Part shown: positions 1 to 8,360 of the stretch, piece after piece
Position numbering within the stretch: position 1 is the stretch's first letter
How the letters are laid out: the number at the start of each line of letters is the position of its first letter
From: Rossellomorea sp. BNER
GTDB lineage: Bacteria; Bacillota; Bacilli; Bacillales; Bacillaceae_B
NCBI GenBank assembly: GCA_024213275.1
Contig: JANAVG010000004.1
Coordinates: 189,759-253,758, forward strand
Length of the DNA: 64,000 nucleotides
Direction of reading: 5' to 3'
The notes under the pieces: model-generated
What the model was told of the DNA's origin: nothing
Seen by the model: only the letters and a program-made list of their open reading frames with translations
The model's database searches: none
Translations under genes and position numbers: made by a program

Positions 1-1035
1 AATCCTAATTACGAGTTCATTCGACAAGTAAATCAACTTGCCTCCTCGAACCTTTTTCCTAGAATGAGGTTAATAATACCTTTCGCCCCACCTGGTGACA
101 AAGGATTGATTGCTTATACATCTGATCGTGGTGGGCATTATGATATTTGGTTATATAACCCTCGAAATGGAGCGAATATGCAGCTGACAAATGGATTGGG
201 TGACGTGAATTCAAGCCCAGTTTGGTCGCTGGATAGCAATAGAATTGCCTTTGTGGGCATGAACAATATTCTTTATGTAATTCATGTAAAGACCAGTTCC
301 ATTGCCCGTATAGACGAGGTGGAGGAAGGGACGGCATTCCAGATGGATTGGTCACCTGACGGCCAAAGATTGGCTTATATAAAGCAGAATCAAATCATTT
401 TGTATAACGTTCTGTCCCACCAAGTGCAAAGCATTACCCAACTTGGCTCATCTGATATTCAATGGTTTCCAAACGGAGTAGAATTGCTGTTTCAGGCACC
501 GGATCCATCAGGGGTCAGCCAGCTTTATCGGATTCAAACAGACGGAACAGGTAAACAACAAATTACAAACAACACGGGCGGACCTCTTCATAATGCCCAG
601 TTATCTCCCGATGGATTGTTTGTGCTTTATACAACTCCAGGTGTCAGTATCTCAATCATTCATACGGTGGAGCTTTCGACAGGGAATGTGTTTGAAATCA
701 AAGGAGGTCCACTTGCAAAAAACTATTTCCCGAAATGGTCTCCTGATTCTTTGCGAATCGCCTATAGTGCTACGGCTTTTGACGACAGAGGATATTTCTC
801 ACAAATCAGAACCGTGGGACGACGAGGAGAGAATGACAAAGTGTGGGCTATTTCTAATTGTTTTGCGAGCCCTGTCACTTGGTCACCCGACGGAAGGAGA
901 ATGGCCTATCTTAGCGGTTGTACGGAACAAGAATTTGCCCATGAAATGTGGGTTATCAATCTTGATCACCCTGTTCCTATTCAGGTAATTGAAGGAGTTA
1001 AGATTATGTCTCTACAATGGTCACCGTCAATTTAA
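1..1035 (+). CDS. LysM / TolB-like beta-propeller protein (5' end outside window)
   Basis: The reading frame is open from base 1, so the gene begins upstream; the ATG at 64 is internal. The first 30 or so residues end in a LysM-like tail (IRQVNQLASSNLFPRMRLIIP-like pattern, with asparagines and a final 'IP'), followed by TolB/WD40-type propeller repeats. The repeats carry the signature WSPDGxxxAY at several places (for example SPDGQRLAYI, WSPDSLRIAYSA, WSPDGRRMAYLSG). No catalytic motif is seen. Such fusions are likely cell-wall or spore-envelope associated and act in binding, but the exact role is unknown. Family assignment of the propeller is firm; the LysM part rests on a short stretch. 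Confidence 0.8.
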   Translation, partial: NPNYEFIRQVNQLASSNLFPRMRLIIPFAPPGDKGLIAYTSDRGGHYDIWLYNPRNGANMQLTNGLGDVNSSPVWSLDSNRIAFVGMNNILYVIHVKTSSIARIDEVEEGTAFQMDWSPDGQRLAYIKQNQIILYNVLSHQVQSITQLGSSDIQWFPNGVELLFQAPDPSGVSQLYRIQTDGTGKQQITNNTGGPLHNAQLSPDGLFVLYTTPGVSISIIHTVELSTGNVFEIKGGPLAKNYFPKWSPDSLRIAYSATAFDDRGYFSQIRTVGRRGENDKVWAISNCFASPVTWSPDGRRMAYLSGCTEQEFAHEMWVINLDHPVPIQVIEGVKIMSLQWSPSI

Positions 1036-1081
1036 TTTACTGAAAGGGTTTTTAGTCTCTTGATGCAGTTTGAGATAATTT

Positions 1082-1110
1082 TTGCGAATGTATGTTCCTC
1101 GTGCTATAAT
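1082..1110 (+). promoter_or_regulatory. Sigma-A promoter of the GNAT gene
   Basis: TTGCGA at 1082-1087, a 17-base spacer and a perfect TATAAT at 1105-1110, about 30 bases ahead of the coding start at 1143. Confidence 0.7.
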
Positions 1111-1142
1111 GATAATAGGATATACACATATGGAGGGTGTCT

Positions 1143-1619
1143 ATGAATTCGTTAGTTGATGTAGAGTTAAGCCGTTATAAATCTGAATATTTTGATTCAT
1201 TAAAGAAATTTAGTTTACCTGAAGAACAAGAACAATTCACAGCCTTGCCATTGGAAAAATTAGAAATGACAAATGAGACACACCCTATTGTGATCTTGTG
1301 TAATAAAGGACCAGTGGGTTTTTTTGTATTACATTCAAGTGCGAGAGTAAAAGAGTATTCAGACAACCCTAATGCTATGCTACTAACGGCTTTCTCTATA
1401 AATTACCCTGAACAAGGAAAAGGGATGGCCAAAAAAGGAATGGATCAGTTGGAGGGATTTGTCAATCAATCCTTTCCAAATTGTAATGAGATTGTTTTAG
1501 CCGTAAATAAAAGAAATATCGCAGCACAGAAATTGTATGGAAAGGTTGGCTTTCAAGATACAGGCCAAAGAAAGATAGGGAAGAAAGGCGAACAATTTAT
1601 TTTCAGGTACTTATTGTAA
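1143..1619 (+). CDS. GNAT family N-acetyltransferase
   Basis: A 158-residue protein with the GNAT fold. The acetyl-CoA pyrophosphate-binding loop is seen as EQGKGMAKKG, and the C-terminal part carries the common NxxAxxLYxKxGF pattern (NIAAQKLYGKVGF). The in-frame GTG at 1137 lies inside the GGAGGGTG ribosome binding site, so ATG 1143, 6 bases after GGAGG, is taken as the start. The gene is a single unit with its own sigma-A promoter and a palindromic terminator behind it. The acceptor substrate cannot be told; the low similarity of the N-terminal half to named GNATs leaves this open. Confidence 0.85.
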   Translation: MNSLVDVELSRYKSEYFDSLKKFSLPEEQEQFTALPLEKLEMTNETHPIVILCNKGPVGFFVLHSSARVKEYSDNPNAMLLTAFSINYPEQGKGMAKKGMDQLEGFVNQSFPNCNEIVLAVNKRNIAAQKLYGKVGFQDTGQRKIGKKGEQFIFRYLL

Positions 1620-1646
1620 ATAAACTTAATGAGAACCTAAACTAAT

Positions 1647-1760
1647 GGGGCTGTCCCAAAATAAGGTGTCTAGATCCACAACGCCAATATTATAGAAGAA
1701 ACCCTACATCTTCTGTATATGGATAATCAATGTGGTTCCAGATCCTTACGGGACAGCCCC
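1647..1760. repeat. Palindromic repeat/terminator, copy 1 (long form)
   Basis: Outer arms GGGGCTGTCCC (1647-1657) and GGGACAGCCCC (1750-1760) enclose a diverged inner pair (GATCCACA near 1673 and TGTGGTTCC near 1731). A T-rich tract follows on the right. It lies 27 bases after the GNAT stop codon. It belongs to the family also seen at 8164, 27961, 41991, 46168 and 49878. Confidence 0.75.
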
Positions 1761-1836
1761 ATTATTTTTTTCTATTACCTGTAGGAATCAAAAGCAATAT
1801 TTCGAAGGGTAAATATCTGAATAATCAAAATAACTG

Positions 1837-1866
1837 TTGAATATGAAGTATAATATACACTATAAT
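1837..1866 (+). promoter_or_regulatory. Sigma-A promoter of the rpiR-like gene
   Basis: TTGAAT at 1837-1842 and TATAAT at 1861-1866 with an 18-base spacer. It lies about 45 bases ahead of the regulator's ATG. Confidence 0.55.
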
Positions 1867-1912
1867 AATTAAAAGAAGTTTTTCCTGCAACAGCAATCGA
1901 AAAGGAGCCATT

Positions 1913-2767
1913 ATGAAACCAAAAACATTATCTCAAATCATTAAAGAAAGTTTTCCTTCCCTATCACCTGGTCAGAAGAAGGTCGCTGAATTCATCAACG
2001 ATCACAAGGATGAAGGGGCTTTGCTTACGGCTTTTCAATTAGGAAGAAAAGTAGGAGTAAGCGAAACAACAGTCATTCGGTTGGCTTATGCGTTAGGGTT
2101 TAGCGGTTATTCTGAAATGCAGGAGGTGGTTCGGAAGGATTGGCTTGGTCAGAAACAACTAGCTGATGAAGGATATCCTTCAGCTACAGTGGAAAGTGAT
2201 GAAGAAAACTTATTTAACCAAGTAATCGATAAGGAAAGATCTGTTTTACAGCAATTATTGCAACAAAATAATACGGAGGATATTTGGAAGGCAGTTGATC
2301 AATTCATTCAGGCAGACCGAGTCTATATCGGAGGATTTGGAAGTTCCTATGCAGCAGGGTTTTGGTTATATTACGCCCTAAAGCAGCTAAGAGAAAATGT
2401 GTTTATCTCTAGTCCAACGGGATTTTTACCAGAGGATATATGTGAGTTGAACAAAGATTCTGTAGTGATGATTTTCTCTTTTCCCCGTTATCGAAGAGAA
2501 ACTCTTAAGCTTGCAAACTTCGCGAAAAAACAAGAAGCTCACATTGTCGCGATGACCAATAGACAGCTGTCACCAATCGGGCAACTATCCGATATCACTT
2601 TAACGACAGAGGAGGATCTGAATTCTGGTCATCATTCCATTGCTTCTGTTGTGAGTCTTTTGGAAGTGATCATTGAGGGAATTCATAGTCGAGACCGAGA
2701 GAGAATAAGTCTTCGTCAGCAAAAATTAGAACTATTTTATGCTGATCAAGAATTATTCTTAGAGTAA
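1913..2767 (+). CDS. MurR/RpiR family transcriptional regulator
   Basis: A 284-residue regulator with the usual two-part layout. An N-terminal RpiR helix-turn-helix covers about residues 1-77 (VGVSETTVIRLAYALGFSGYS). A C-terminal SIS domain covers about 125-265 (YIGGFGSSYAAGF). SIS domains bind phosphosugars in most family members, but many RpiR proteins next to amino-acid or N-acyl-amino-acid genes sense other ligands. AAAGGAG sits 6 bases before the ATG. It is co-directional with the YjiH/M20/GNAT/racemase genes, 54 bases apart, and probably controls them. Confidence 0.9.
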   Translation: MKPKTLSQIIKESFPSLSPGQKKVAEFINDHKDEGALLTAFQLGRKVGVSETTVIRLAYALGFSGYSEMQEVVRKDWLGQKQLADEGYPSATVESDEENLFNQVIDKERSVLQQLLQQNNTEDIWKAVDQFIQADRVYIGGFGSSYAAGFWLYYALKQLRENVFISSPTGFLPEDICELNKDSVVMIFSFPRYRRETLKLANFAKKQEAHIVAMTNRQLSPIGQLSDITLTTEEDLNSGHHSIASVVSLLEVIIEGIHSRDRERISLRQQKLELFYADQELFLE

Positions 2768-2821
2768 GGATAAAGGGATTAGGGTGTTTTTTAAATATGG
2801 AAAACTAGGGGTGTAATCGAT

Positions 2822-4201
2822 ATGAATGGTGTACCGAAGACAAATGAAGAAGCGAAGGTTAAGGCGTTTGCTGCTAGTGATTTATTGAAGTTTCTGATTC
2901 CCTCGTTAGTGGGTATTTTGTTATTTATTGTACCGATTACAACTGAGGATGGAATCACCATACCTGTTGCCTTTTTTGCTGGTGAAATGAATACCTTATT
3001 GGGGGAGGCTATTCCAGCAATCACGGTATTTATTATTAGTCTTTCAGTGATTGGTTCGATTATTGCTGTTACGTTCAAGCCTCGTTTTATTACAGAAAGT
3101 CCATATTTAAATACGTTACTGAATGTTAGTAAGTTTTGGGTAATAGCACGTTTTCTTGGAATGGTTTTTGCTATTCTCACTTTTTATCAACTAGGTCCTG
3201 AAATGATTTTTTCCGAGAATACAGGTGGACTATTAATCTATGATTTAATCCCCATCCTCTTTACTACGTTTCTTTTAGCAGGGTTACTTTTGCCGCTGCT
3301 CTTGAACTTTGGGTTGCTTGAGTTCTTTGGGGCACTATTAATCAAAGTGATGAGACCTGTTTTTACTTTGCCTGGCCGTTCTTCATTAGACTGTTTAGCT
3401 TCATGGGTGGGGGATGGGACGATCGGCGTTCTATTAACAACAAAACAATATGAAGAAGGGTATTACAATAAGCGGGAAGCCGCCGTTATTGCGACGACTT
3501 TCTCAGTGGTTTCGATTACGTTCACGATTGTAGTAATAACCTATCTCAATTTAGAACAATATTTTCTTCATTACTATGCAACCATCATTTTCGCTGGACT
3601 TGTAGCTGCCTTAATCATGCCGCGTATCCCACCATTGTCTAGAAAATCAAACTCAGGTTACGAGAAAACGGAATTAAAGGAAGAACAATCAATTCCTTCT
3701 GGGATACGGGCGGCTAAGTGGGGATTCAATCAAGCTGTATCAAAAGCTAGGACAAATACTCGTGTTTCACAGGTAGTAAAGGAAGGGGTTCAAAATGTAT
3801 TAGACATGTGGATGGGAGTCCTGCCTATTGTTATGGCTATCGGTACGGTAGCACTAGTAATTGCAGAATTCACCCCATTCTTCACGTATCTTGGGAAACC
3901 ATTTGAACCAATCCTAACGCTTTTTCAAGTTCCAGAAGCAACAGAAGCTGCACAAACCATGGTGGTTGGTTTTGCCGATATGTTCCTGCCGGCAGTTATT
4001 GGAAGTGGAATTGAAAGTGAGTTAACAAGATTTGTTATTGCCTGTGTGTCTGTTACTCAGCTGATTTATATGTCAGAGATGGGTGGACTACTACTCGGTT
4101 CAAAATTACCCATTAGTATTTTAGATTTAATCCTTATTTTTATCATTCGTACACTCATTACATTGCCAATCGTCGTTGTCATTGCACACATGATTTTTTA
4201 A
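2822..4201 (+). CDS. YjiH family membrane protein (nucleoside-recognition GATE domain)
   Basis: A 459-residue polytopic membrane protein with about ten hydrophobic segments. The Gate-type segments (for example SLDCLASWVGDGTIGVLL near residue 190 and GFADMFLPAVIGSGIESEL near 385) are typical of the YjiH/GATE family of putative transporters. A cytoplasmic basic loop lies around residues 275-320. Function in this family is not settled. Being the first gene of an operon for acyl-amino-acid metabolism, it may import or export a D-amino acid or an N-acyl-amino acid. The next gene starts 17 bases after its stop. Confidence 0.85.
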   Translation: MNGVPKTNEEAKVKAFAASDLLKFLIPSLVGILLFIVPITTEDGITIPVAFFAGEMNTLLGEAIPAITVFIISLSVIGSIIAVTFKPRFITESPYLNTLLNVSKFWVIARFLGMVFAILTFYQLGPEMIFSENTGGLLIYDLIPILFTTFLLAGLLLPLLLNFGLLEFFGALLIKVMRPVFTLPGRSSLDCLASWVGDGTIGVLLTTKQYEEGYYNKREAAVIATTFSVVSITFTIVVITYLNLEQYFLHYYATIIFAGLVAALIMPRIPPLSRKSNSGYEKTELKEEQSIPSGIRAAKWGFNQAVSKARTNTRVSQVVKEGVQNVLDMWMGVLPIVMAIGTVALVIAEFTPFFTYLGKPFEPILTLFQVPEATEAAQTMVVGFADMFLPAVIGSGIESELTRFVIACVSVTQLIYMSEMGGLLLGSKLPISILDLILIFIIRTLITLPIVVVIAHMIF

Positions 4202-4218
4202 TAGGAGGCTAGGAATCT

Positions 4219-5346
4219 ATGGATCCAACACAATATATAGATGAACAAAAACAACTGATTGTCAAAACCTATCAGGATTTGCATAAGCTCGCTGAACCTA
4301 GCTGGAAGGAAGAAAAAACGGCTAATTATATAAAAGAAAAGCTTTTAAGTGCTGGATTTAACATTCAAACCTATGAGGGGCATTTTGGTTTTATTGCAGA
4401 AATGAAGGGTGAAAAAAAGGATGTAATCTCCATTCGTGCAGATATGGATGCTTTAGTACAGGAAGTAGACGGAGTCGTGAAACCGAATCATTCCTGTGGA
4501 CATGATGCTCATAGTACGATGGTATTATTTACAGCGCTTGCCTTATCAAAAAGGAAATTTACACATACTGTTCGCTTTATTTTTCAACCTGCAGAAGAAA
4601 AAGCAGCAGGTGCATTGAAGATGATGGAAGAAGGAGCCCTCCAAGATGTTAAGTTTCTTGGGGGCATCCACTTGCGTCCTTCGATTGAACTCCCGTTTGG
4701 AAAAGCTGCTCCCGCCATTCTTCACGGCTCGACAGCTAGTATTAAAGGGGGGATAAAAGGTGTACCTGCCCATGCAGCAAGACCTGAAGAAGGAAATAAT
4801 CCGCTTGAAGCAGCAGCGCTTTTAATACAAGCGATTCGTCAAATTCGTTTGAGTGCTTCGGATCATTTTTCTATAAAAATGACTGAACTTCATGGCGGTG
4901 AAGCATCTAATTCGATTCCCGGAACTGCTAGATTTACCTTAGACCTTAGAGCCAAATCGAATGAAACGATGGACAAACTGCTTAAGAAAGCAGATCATAC
5001 CATTCGGAAAGTAGCTGAATTAACGGAGACAAAGATTGAATCCATTACAGATGAATATTCTCCTGCCGCCATTAGGAACCAACGAGCGATAGGACACGCA
5101 CAACATGCGATTGCTTCCGTTTTAGGAAAAGAAAACGTTGAACCTGCTTGTGTTTCGCCAGGGGCGGAAGATTTTCATTTTTACACATTAAAAAACCCAG
5201 GATTGGCTGCGACGATGATTGGATTAGGCTGTGATCTTTCACCAGGATTGCATCATCCGAACATGATTTTTAATCAGGAAGCATTGATCTACGGAACAAA
5301 AATAGTAACGAAGATGTTAGTAGATGCCGACCGTCAACAATGGTAA
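4219..5346 (+). CDS. M20 family metallo-amidohydrolase (candidate N-succinyl-L-amino acid desuccinylase)
   Basis: A 375-residue M20D-type zinc peptidase. Visible motifs are SIRADMDAL, the metal-site block SCGHDAHSTM, the catalytic glutamate pair QPAEEKAAG, the dimerisation-lid HAARPEEGNNP and the C-terminal GAEDFHFY. The family cleaves N-acyl groups from amino acids and peptides. In Geobacillus kaustophilus an M20 enzyme beside the GNAT and racemase genes removes succinate from N-succinyl-L-amino acids; the identical neighbourhood suggests the same role here. AGGAGG precedes the ATG by about 11 bases. No signal peptide, so it is cytoplasmic. Confidence 0.88.
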   Translation: MDPTQYIDEQKQLIVKTYQDLHKLAEPSWKEEKTANYIKEKLLSAGFNIQTYEGHFGFIAEMKGEKKDVISIRADMDALVQEVDGVVKPNHSCGHDAHSTMVLFTALALSKRKFTHTVRFIFQPAEEKAAGALKMMEEGALQDVKFLGGIHLRPSIELPFGKAAPAILHGSTASIKGGIKGVPAHAARPEEGNNPLEAAALLIQAIRQIRLSASDHFSIKMTELHGGEASNSIPGTARFTLDLRAKSNETMDKLLKKADHTIRKVAELTETKIESITDEYSPAAIRNQRAIGHAQHAIASVLGKENVEPACVSPGAEDFHFYTLKNPGLAATMIGLGCDLSPGLHHPNMIFNQEALIYGTKIVTKMLVDADRQQW

Positions 5347-5366
5347 ACACGAAGGAGGGGAATATT

Positions 5367-6188
5367 TTGAAACAAGAGATTTTATCAGCCATGGTCATTC
5401 GAAACCTTCAAACAGTAGAGGAACTAGAGACAGTTCGCCAATTAGAGGTCATGATCTGGGGGCTGGAGGATTCGGTACCGGTAAATCAATCCGTTGCCGC
5501 TGTTAAAAATGGCGGTTTTATTTTGGGAGCTTTTCTAAAAGGAGAACTAATTGGATTTCAATACAATTTTCCGGGGTTTGACGGAAAGAAAACCTATCTT
5601 TGTTCCCATAGCCTCGGGATTCACCCTGAATATCGTAAATATGGAATCGGCGAGAAGTTGAAAATCGCCCAAAGAGAAACAGCTATTGGAATGGGCTATG
5701 ATCTGATCACTTGGACATATGATCCGTTAGAAACGGTAAATGGGAACCTTAATTTACATAAGCTAAAAGCCGTCTGTACGACATATATGGAAAATGCTTA
5801 TGGGGAAATGCCTGATAATATGAATGCAGGCATTCCGACAGACCGTTTTTTAGTCGAATGGTGGATTAAAGAGCCTATTGAAAAACCGGAATATACTATA
5901 GGACATCCCTTAGTTATCAAAACCAGCATCAATGGAAACTTTTTAACCCCAAATGAGATTGATTTGACCCGGGTAAACGATTCCTTATTTGTCCCTGTCC
6001 CGGATAATTTTCAAGAGATAAAAAAACATAACTTCCCCCTTGCCTTATCATGGCGGGAAAAGACGAGGAAAGTTTTCACCTATTACTTAAGTCAAGGATG
6101 GACAGTGACGGATCTAGTAAAGCACGACGAAAAATCAAATCAGTACCTATATCTATTAGAAAAAGGAGCTAGAAGAAATGGAAATTAA
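5367..6188 (+). CDS. GNAT-like acyltransferase (candidate succinyl-CoA:D-amino acid N-succinyltransferase)
   Basis: A 273-residue GNAT protein, longer than ordinary GNATs. The acyl-CoA loop [13 protein letters not shown] lies near residue 90, after the beta strand CSHSLGIHP. The ATG at 5340 overlaps the previous gene and lacks a ribosome site; TTG 5367 lies 6 bases after GGAGGGG and is taken as start. Its 3' end overlaps the racemase by 11 bases, showing translational coupling. The long GNAT beside an N-succinylamino acid racemase is known in G. kaustophilus as the succinyl donor step. Function here is by context. Confidence 0.82.
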   Translation: MKQEILSAMVIRNLQTVEELETVRQLEVMIWGLEDSVPVNQSVAAVKNGGFILGAFLKGELIGFQYNFPGFDGKKTYLCSHSLGIHPEYRKYGIGEKLKIAQRETAIGMGYDLITWTYDPLETVNGNLNLHKLKAVCTTYMENAYGEMPDNMNAGIPTDRFLVEWWIKEPIEKPEYTIGHPLVIKTSINGNFLTPNEIDLTRVNDSLFVPVPDNFQEIKKHNFPLALSWREKTRKVFTYYLSQGWTVTDLVKHDEKSNQYLYLLEKGARRNGN

Positions 6189-7287
6189 GAGTATCATTTT
6201 AAGACATATCAAAATGGACCTGTTAACGCCTTTTACAACAAGTGTCGGTACAGAAGTTGACAAAGACATCATCCTTGTTGAAGCAAAATCAAAAAGTGGG
6301 TTATCAGGATGGGCAGAATCCGTTGCGATTACGCAACCCATCTATAATGAAGAAACTGTCGAAACGAACTGGCATATGATGAGCGATCATTTGATTCCAC
6401 TCTTATTCCAAGAACCAGTTCAACATCCCGATGAAGTTTCAGAACGGTTTGAAAGTATTCGCGGAAACTTTAATGCAAAAGCGGCGATTGAAAGTGCTGT
6501 ATGGGATCTATTTGCCAGAGAAAATAATCTTTCTTTATCGAAAGCTCTTGGTGGGGTGAAAGATAAAATTGAGGTCGGGGTCAGTGTTGGAATTCAGCAA
6601 TCCCAAGCAGCGATTCTAAAGCAAATAGAAGGATACCTGGAAGGAGGGTATAAGCGGATTAAAGTAAAGATTAAACCAGGCTGGGATGTGGAAATCTTAA
6701 GAGCGGTTCGAAATGAATTCCCGGATATTCAACTGATGGCAGATGCGAATTGTGCCTACACTCTTAAAGATATCGAACACCTAAAGCAATTAGATGATTT
6801 TGGTTTAACCATGATTGAGCAGCCTTTAGATCATGATGATATCATCGATCATGCGAAGCTGCAGGCGCAGCTTAAAACCCCGATTTGTCTGGACGAAAGC
6901 ATTCATACTTTTGAAGATGCTAGGAAGGCTATTGAACTAGGAAGCTGCCGAATCATCAATCTCAAAATAGGTCGTGTCGGAGGATTAACAGAATCTAAAA
7001 AAATCCATGATTTATGTGTAGAGCACGGTATTCCAATGTGGTGTGGCGGCATGCTTGAGGCTGGAATCGGGAGAGCCCATAACATCGCAATCACTACGCT
7101 CAGCAATTTCACTTTACCAGGTGATACCGCACCTTCTTCCCATTATTGGGCACAGGATATTATTGAACCAGAAGTGATAATGGAGAACGGGTATATTCAT
7201 GTGCCGGAAGGTCCGGGGATAGGGTATGAGCCAGATAGAGAAAGAATTGAGGATTTTACATTGTTTAGTAAAGTGTTTCATAAATAA
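6178..7287 (+). CDS. Enolase-superfamily enzyme, N-succinylamino acid racemase / o-succinylbenzoate synthase type
   Basis: A 369-residue member of the OSBS/NSAR branch of the enolase superfamily. Catalytic residues are all present: the KxK motif K162/K164, metal ligands D189 (DAN), E214 (EQP) and D239 (DES), and the second-base lysine K263 (LKIGRVGG). MenC enzymes make o-succinylbenzoate for menaquinone, but no men gene is nearby. The GNAT and M20 partners point to racemisation of N-succinyl-D-amino acids. Members of this branch are often bifunctional, so OSBS activity cannot be excluded. A terminator follows. Confidence 0.88.
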   Translation: MEIKSIILRHIKMDLLTPFTTSVGTEVDKDIILVEAKSKSGLSGWAESVAITQPIYNEETVETNWHMMSDHLIPLLFQEPVQHPDEVSERFESIRGNFNAKAAIESAVWDLFARENNLSLSKALGGVKDKIEVGVSVGIQQSQAAILKQIEGYLEGGYKRIKVKIKPGWDVEILRAVRNEFPDIQLMADANCAYTLKDIEHLKQLDDFGLTMIEQPLDHDDIIDHAKLQAQLKTPICLDESIHTFEDARKAIELGSCRIINLKIGRVGGLTESKKIHDLCVEHGIPMWCGGMLEAGIGRAHNIAITTLSNFTLPGDTAPSSHYWAQDIIEPEVIMENGYIHVPEGPGIGYEPDRERIEDFTLFSKVFHK

Positions 7288-7297
7288 ATTTACATTG

Positions 7298-7330
7298 AAA
7301 AGGAGCCTGGAAAAAAGGGCTTCTTTTTTG
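7298..7330 (+). terminator. Rho-independent terminator after the racemase gene
   Basis: Arms AAAAGGAGCC and GGGCTTCTTTT pair with two non-canonical positions around an A-rich loop, followed by a T run. Confidence 0.7.
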
Positions 7331-7377
7331 ATAATCATAAAAATGATTTATAAAAAAATAGTATTTTATTTCAACTC

Positions 7378-7427
7378 TTTTATGTAAAATGATTCTAATA
7401 ATGATGAAAACACTATTTTACATAAAA
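7378..7427. repeat. 13-bp perfect inverted repeat upstream of the siroheme gene
   Basis: TTTTATGTAAAAT (7378-7390) and ATTTTACATAAAA (7415-7427) are exact reverse complements separated by 24 bases. No T run follows, and it lies about 20 bases upstream of a putative -35 box, so a paired protein-binding site is more likely than a terminator. Confidence 0.6.
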
Positions 7428-7448
7428 CTCCAAAATTTAAAGTGGAAC

Positions 7449-7476
7449 TTGAAATAGTTAACTTTACTTCTAACAT
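7449..7476 (+). promoter_or_regulatory. Putative promoter of the precorrin-2 dehydrogenase gene
   Basis: TTGAAA at 7449-7454 and TAACAT at 7471-7476 with a 16-base spacer. A small imperfect hairpin (GGTCAGAC / GTCTGTCC, 7493-7511) lies in the leader just ahead of the ribosome site. Confidence 0.45.
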
Positions 7477-7545
7477 AAAGGATATTGGCTTGGGTCAGAC
7501 GTGGTCTGTCCCTTTAGGAAAGAATAACTACGGAGGTGTATTCCC

Positions 7546-8142
7546 TTGTTTCCTATTATGGTTGAATTGCAAGATCAAAAAGTAGTGGTCGTAGGTGGTG
7601 GGCGAGTGGCCTATCACAAAATACAAAATATCCTTCGCTTTAACGTACATGTCGATGTCGTTAGTCCGGAGTTTCACGATGGAATTCTACAATTGGCTGA
7701 ACAAAAGAAAGTGACTCTTCATCAAAAAGAAGTGGAGTATGAAGACTACCAAGATGCTTTTTTAGTGATTGCCGTGACGAATTCAAAATCAGTAAATGAG
7801 CAAGTGGCAAAAACAGCAAACCATCTAGTGGTGAATGCTGAAAATCCTGAGCTTGGAAATAGTATCATACCAGCATCACTTATTAGAGGGAAGCTAATGA
7901 TTAGTATATCGACTGGCGGGGCAAGCCCGACATTATCCAAACAGTTACGGAATCAACTAGCTCATCAATTTGATGACTCCTATGAATCTTATCTGGATTT
8001 TTTATATGAGGTTAGAAGGATCGTGAAGAGTAAAAGTATACATGCTGACTCACGAAAAAGATTATTACAGGAAGTTGTTCAACCAATCTATCTAGAATCA
8101 GTTGAAGAGAGAGAAATGTTTTTACGAAAACTAGAAGAATAG
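7546..8142 (+). CDS. ylnF: Precorrin-2 dehydrogenase / siroheme synthase N-terminal type
   Basis: A 198-residue protein that matches the stand-alone NAD-dependent precorrin-2 dehydrogenase (YlnF/SirC, equal to the CysG N-terminal domain). The NAD-binding loop VVVVGGGRVAYHK lies at about residues 13-25, followed by the family stretch NSIIPASLIRGKLMISISTGGASPTLS-like block near 105-125. It oxidises precorrin-2 to sirohydrochlorin for siroheme. The start is TTG 7546, 7 bases after GGAGGTG. It stands alone between a promoter and a terminator, upstream of the nitrite reductase operon that needs siroheme. Confidence 0.88.
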   Translation: MFPIMVELQDQKVVVVGGGRVAYHKIQNILRFNVHVDVVSPEFHDGILQLAEQKKVTLHQKEVEYEDYQDAFLVIAVTNSKSVNEQVAKTANHLVVNAENPELGNSIIPASLIRGKLMISISTGGASPTLSKQLRNQLAHQFDDSYESYLDFLYEVRRIVKSKSIHADSRKRLLQEVVQPIYLESVEEREMFLRKLEE

Positions 8143-8163
8143 GAGTAAGTTTATAATAGACAA

Positions 8164-8195
8164 TGGGCTGTCCACCTTGATTTAGGGACAGCCCA
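8164..8195 (+). terminator. Terminator with repeat-family arms (short form, copy 2)
   Basis: TGGGCTGTCC (8164-8173) pairs with GGACAGCCCA (8186-8195) over a 12-base loop and is followed by a T-rich run. Only the outer arms of the repeat family are present. It lies 21 bases after the ylnF stop. Confidence 0.85.
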
Positions 8196-8280
8196 TTTGT
8201 TTTATTTTCTATATATAATTTTATAAATCTCTCCATTTTTCTCCATTTTTTATCGTTCCTAAGTAAACGTTCCCTCAAAA

Positions 8281-8305
8281 TGTACTGTATAAAGAATACA
8301 TTACA
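8281..8305. promoter_or_regulatory. Near-perfect 10-bp dyad upstream of nirB
   Basis: TGTACTGTAT and ATACATTACA are reverse complements except for one base, with a 5-base spacer. It is centred near -100 of the nirB promoter. It may bind a redox or nitric-oxide regulator (ResD, NsrR type), but the sequence alone does not decide. Confidence 0.45.
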
Positions 8306-8337
8306 CTAAATAATTCCTGATGATCTTCAAAAAAATA

Positions 8338-8354
8338 TGTTAGGTTTCCTGACA
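8338..8354. promoter_or_regulatory. TnrA/GlnR box of the nirB operon
   Basis: TGTTAGGTTTCCTGACA fits the TnrA/GlnR consensus TGTNA-N7-TNACA at every fixed position. It is centred about 49 bases upstream of the predicted transcription start, the place where TnrA activates in B. subtilis. This indicates nitrogen-limitation control of nitrite assimilation. Confidence 0.8.
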
Positions 8355-8360
8355 TGGATG

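Noticed and set aside
59..355. 98-codon frame on the minus strand opposite the propeller gene
   Set aside because: It lies fully opposite a well-supported coding region and has no ribosome site or recognisable motif.
1647..1760. Dispersed palindrome as insertion sequence or riboswitch
   Set aside because: No coding capacity, no target duplication seen, and it lies behind genes, not ahead of them; treated as a terminator-like repeat.
6178..7287. Menaquinone o-succinylbenzoate synthase (menC)
   Set aside because: No other men gene is near, and the coupled GNAT and M20 genes point to N-succinylamino acid racemisation; bifunctionality remains possible.
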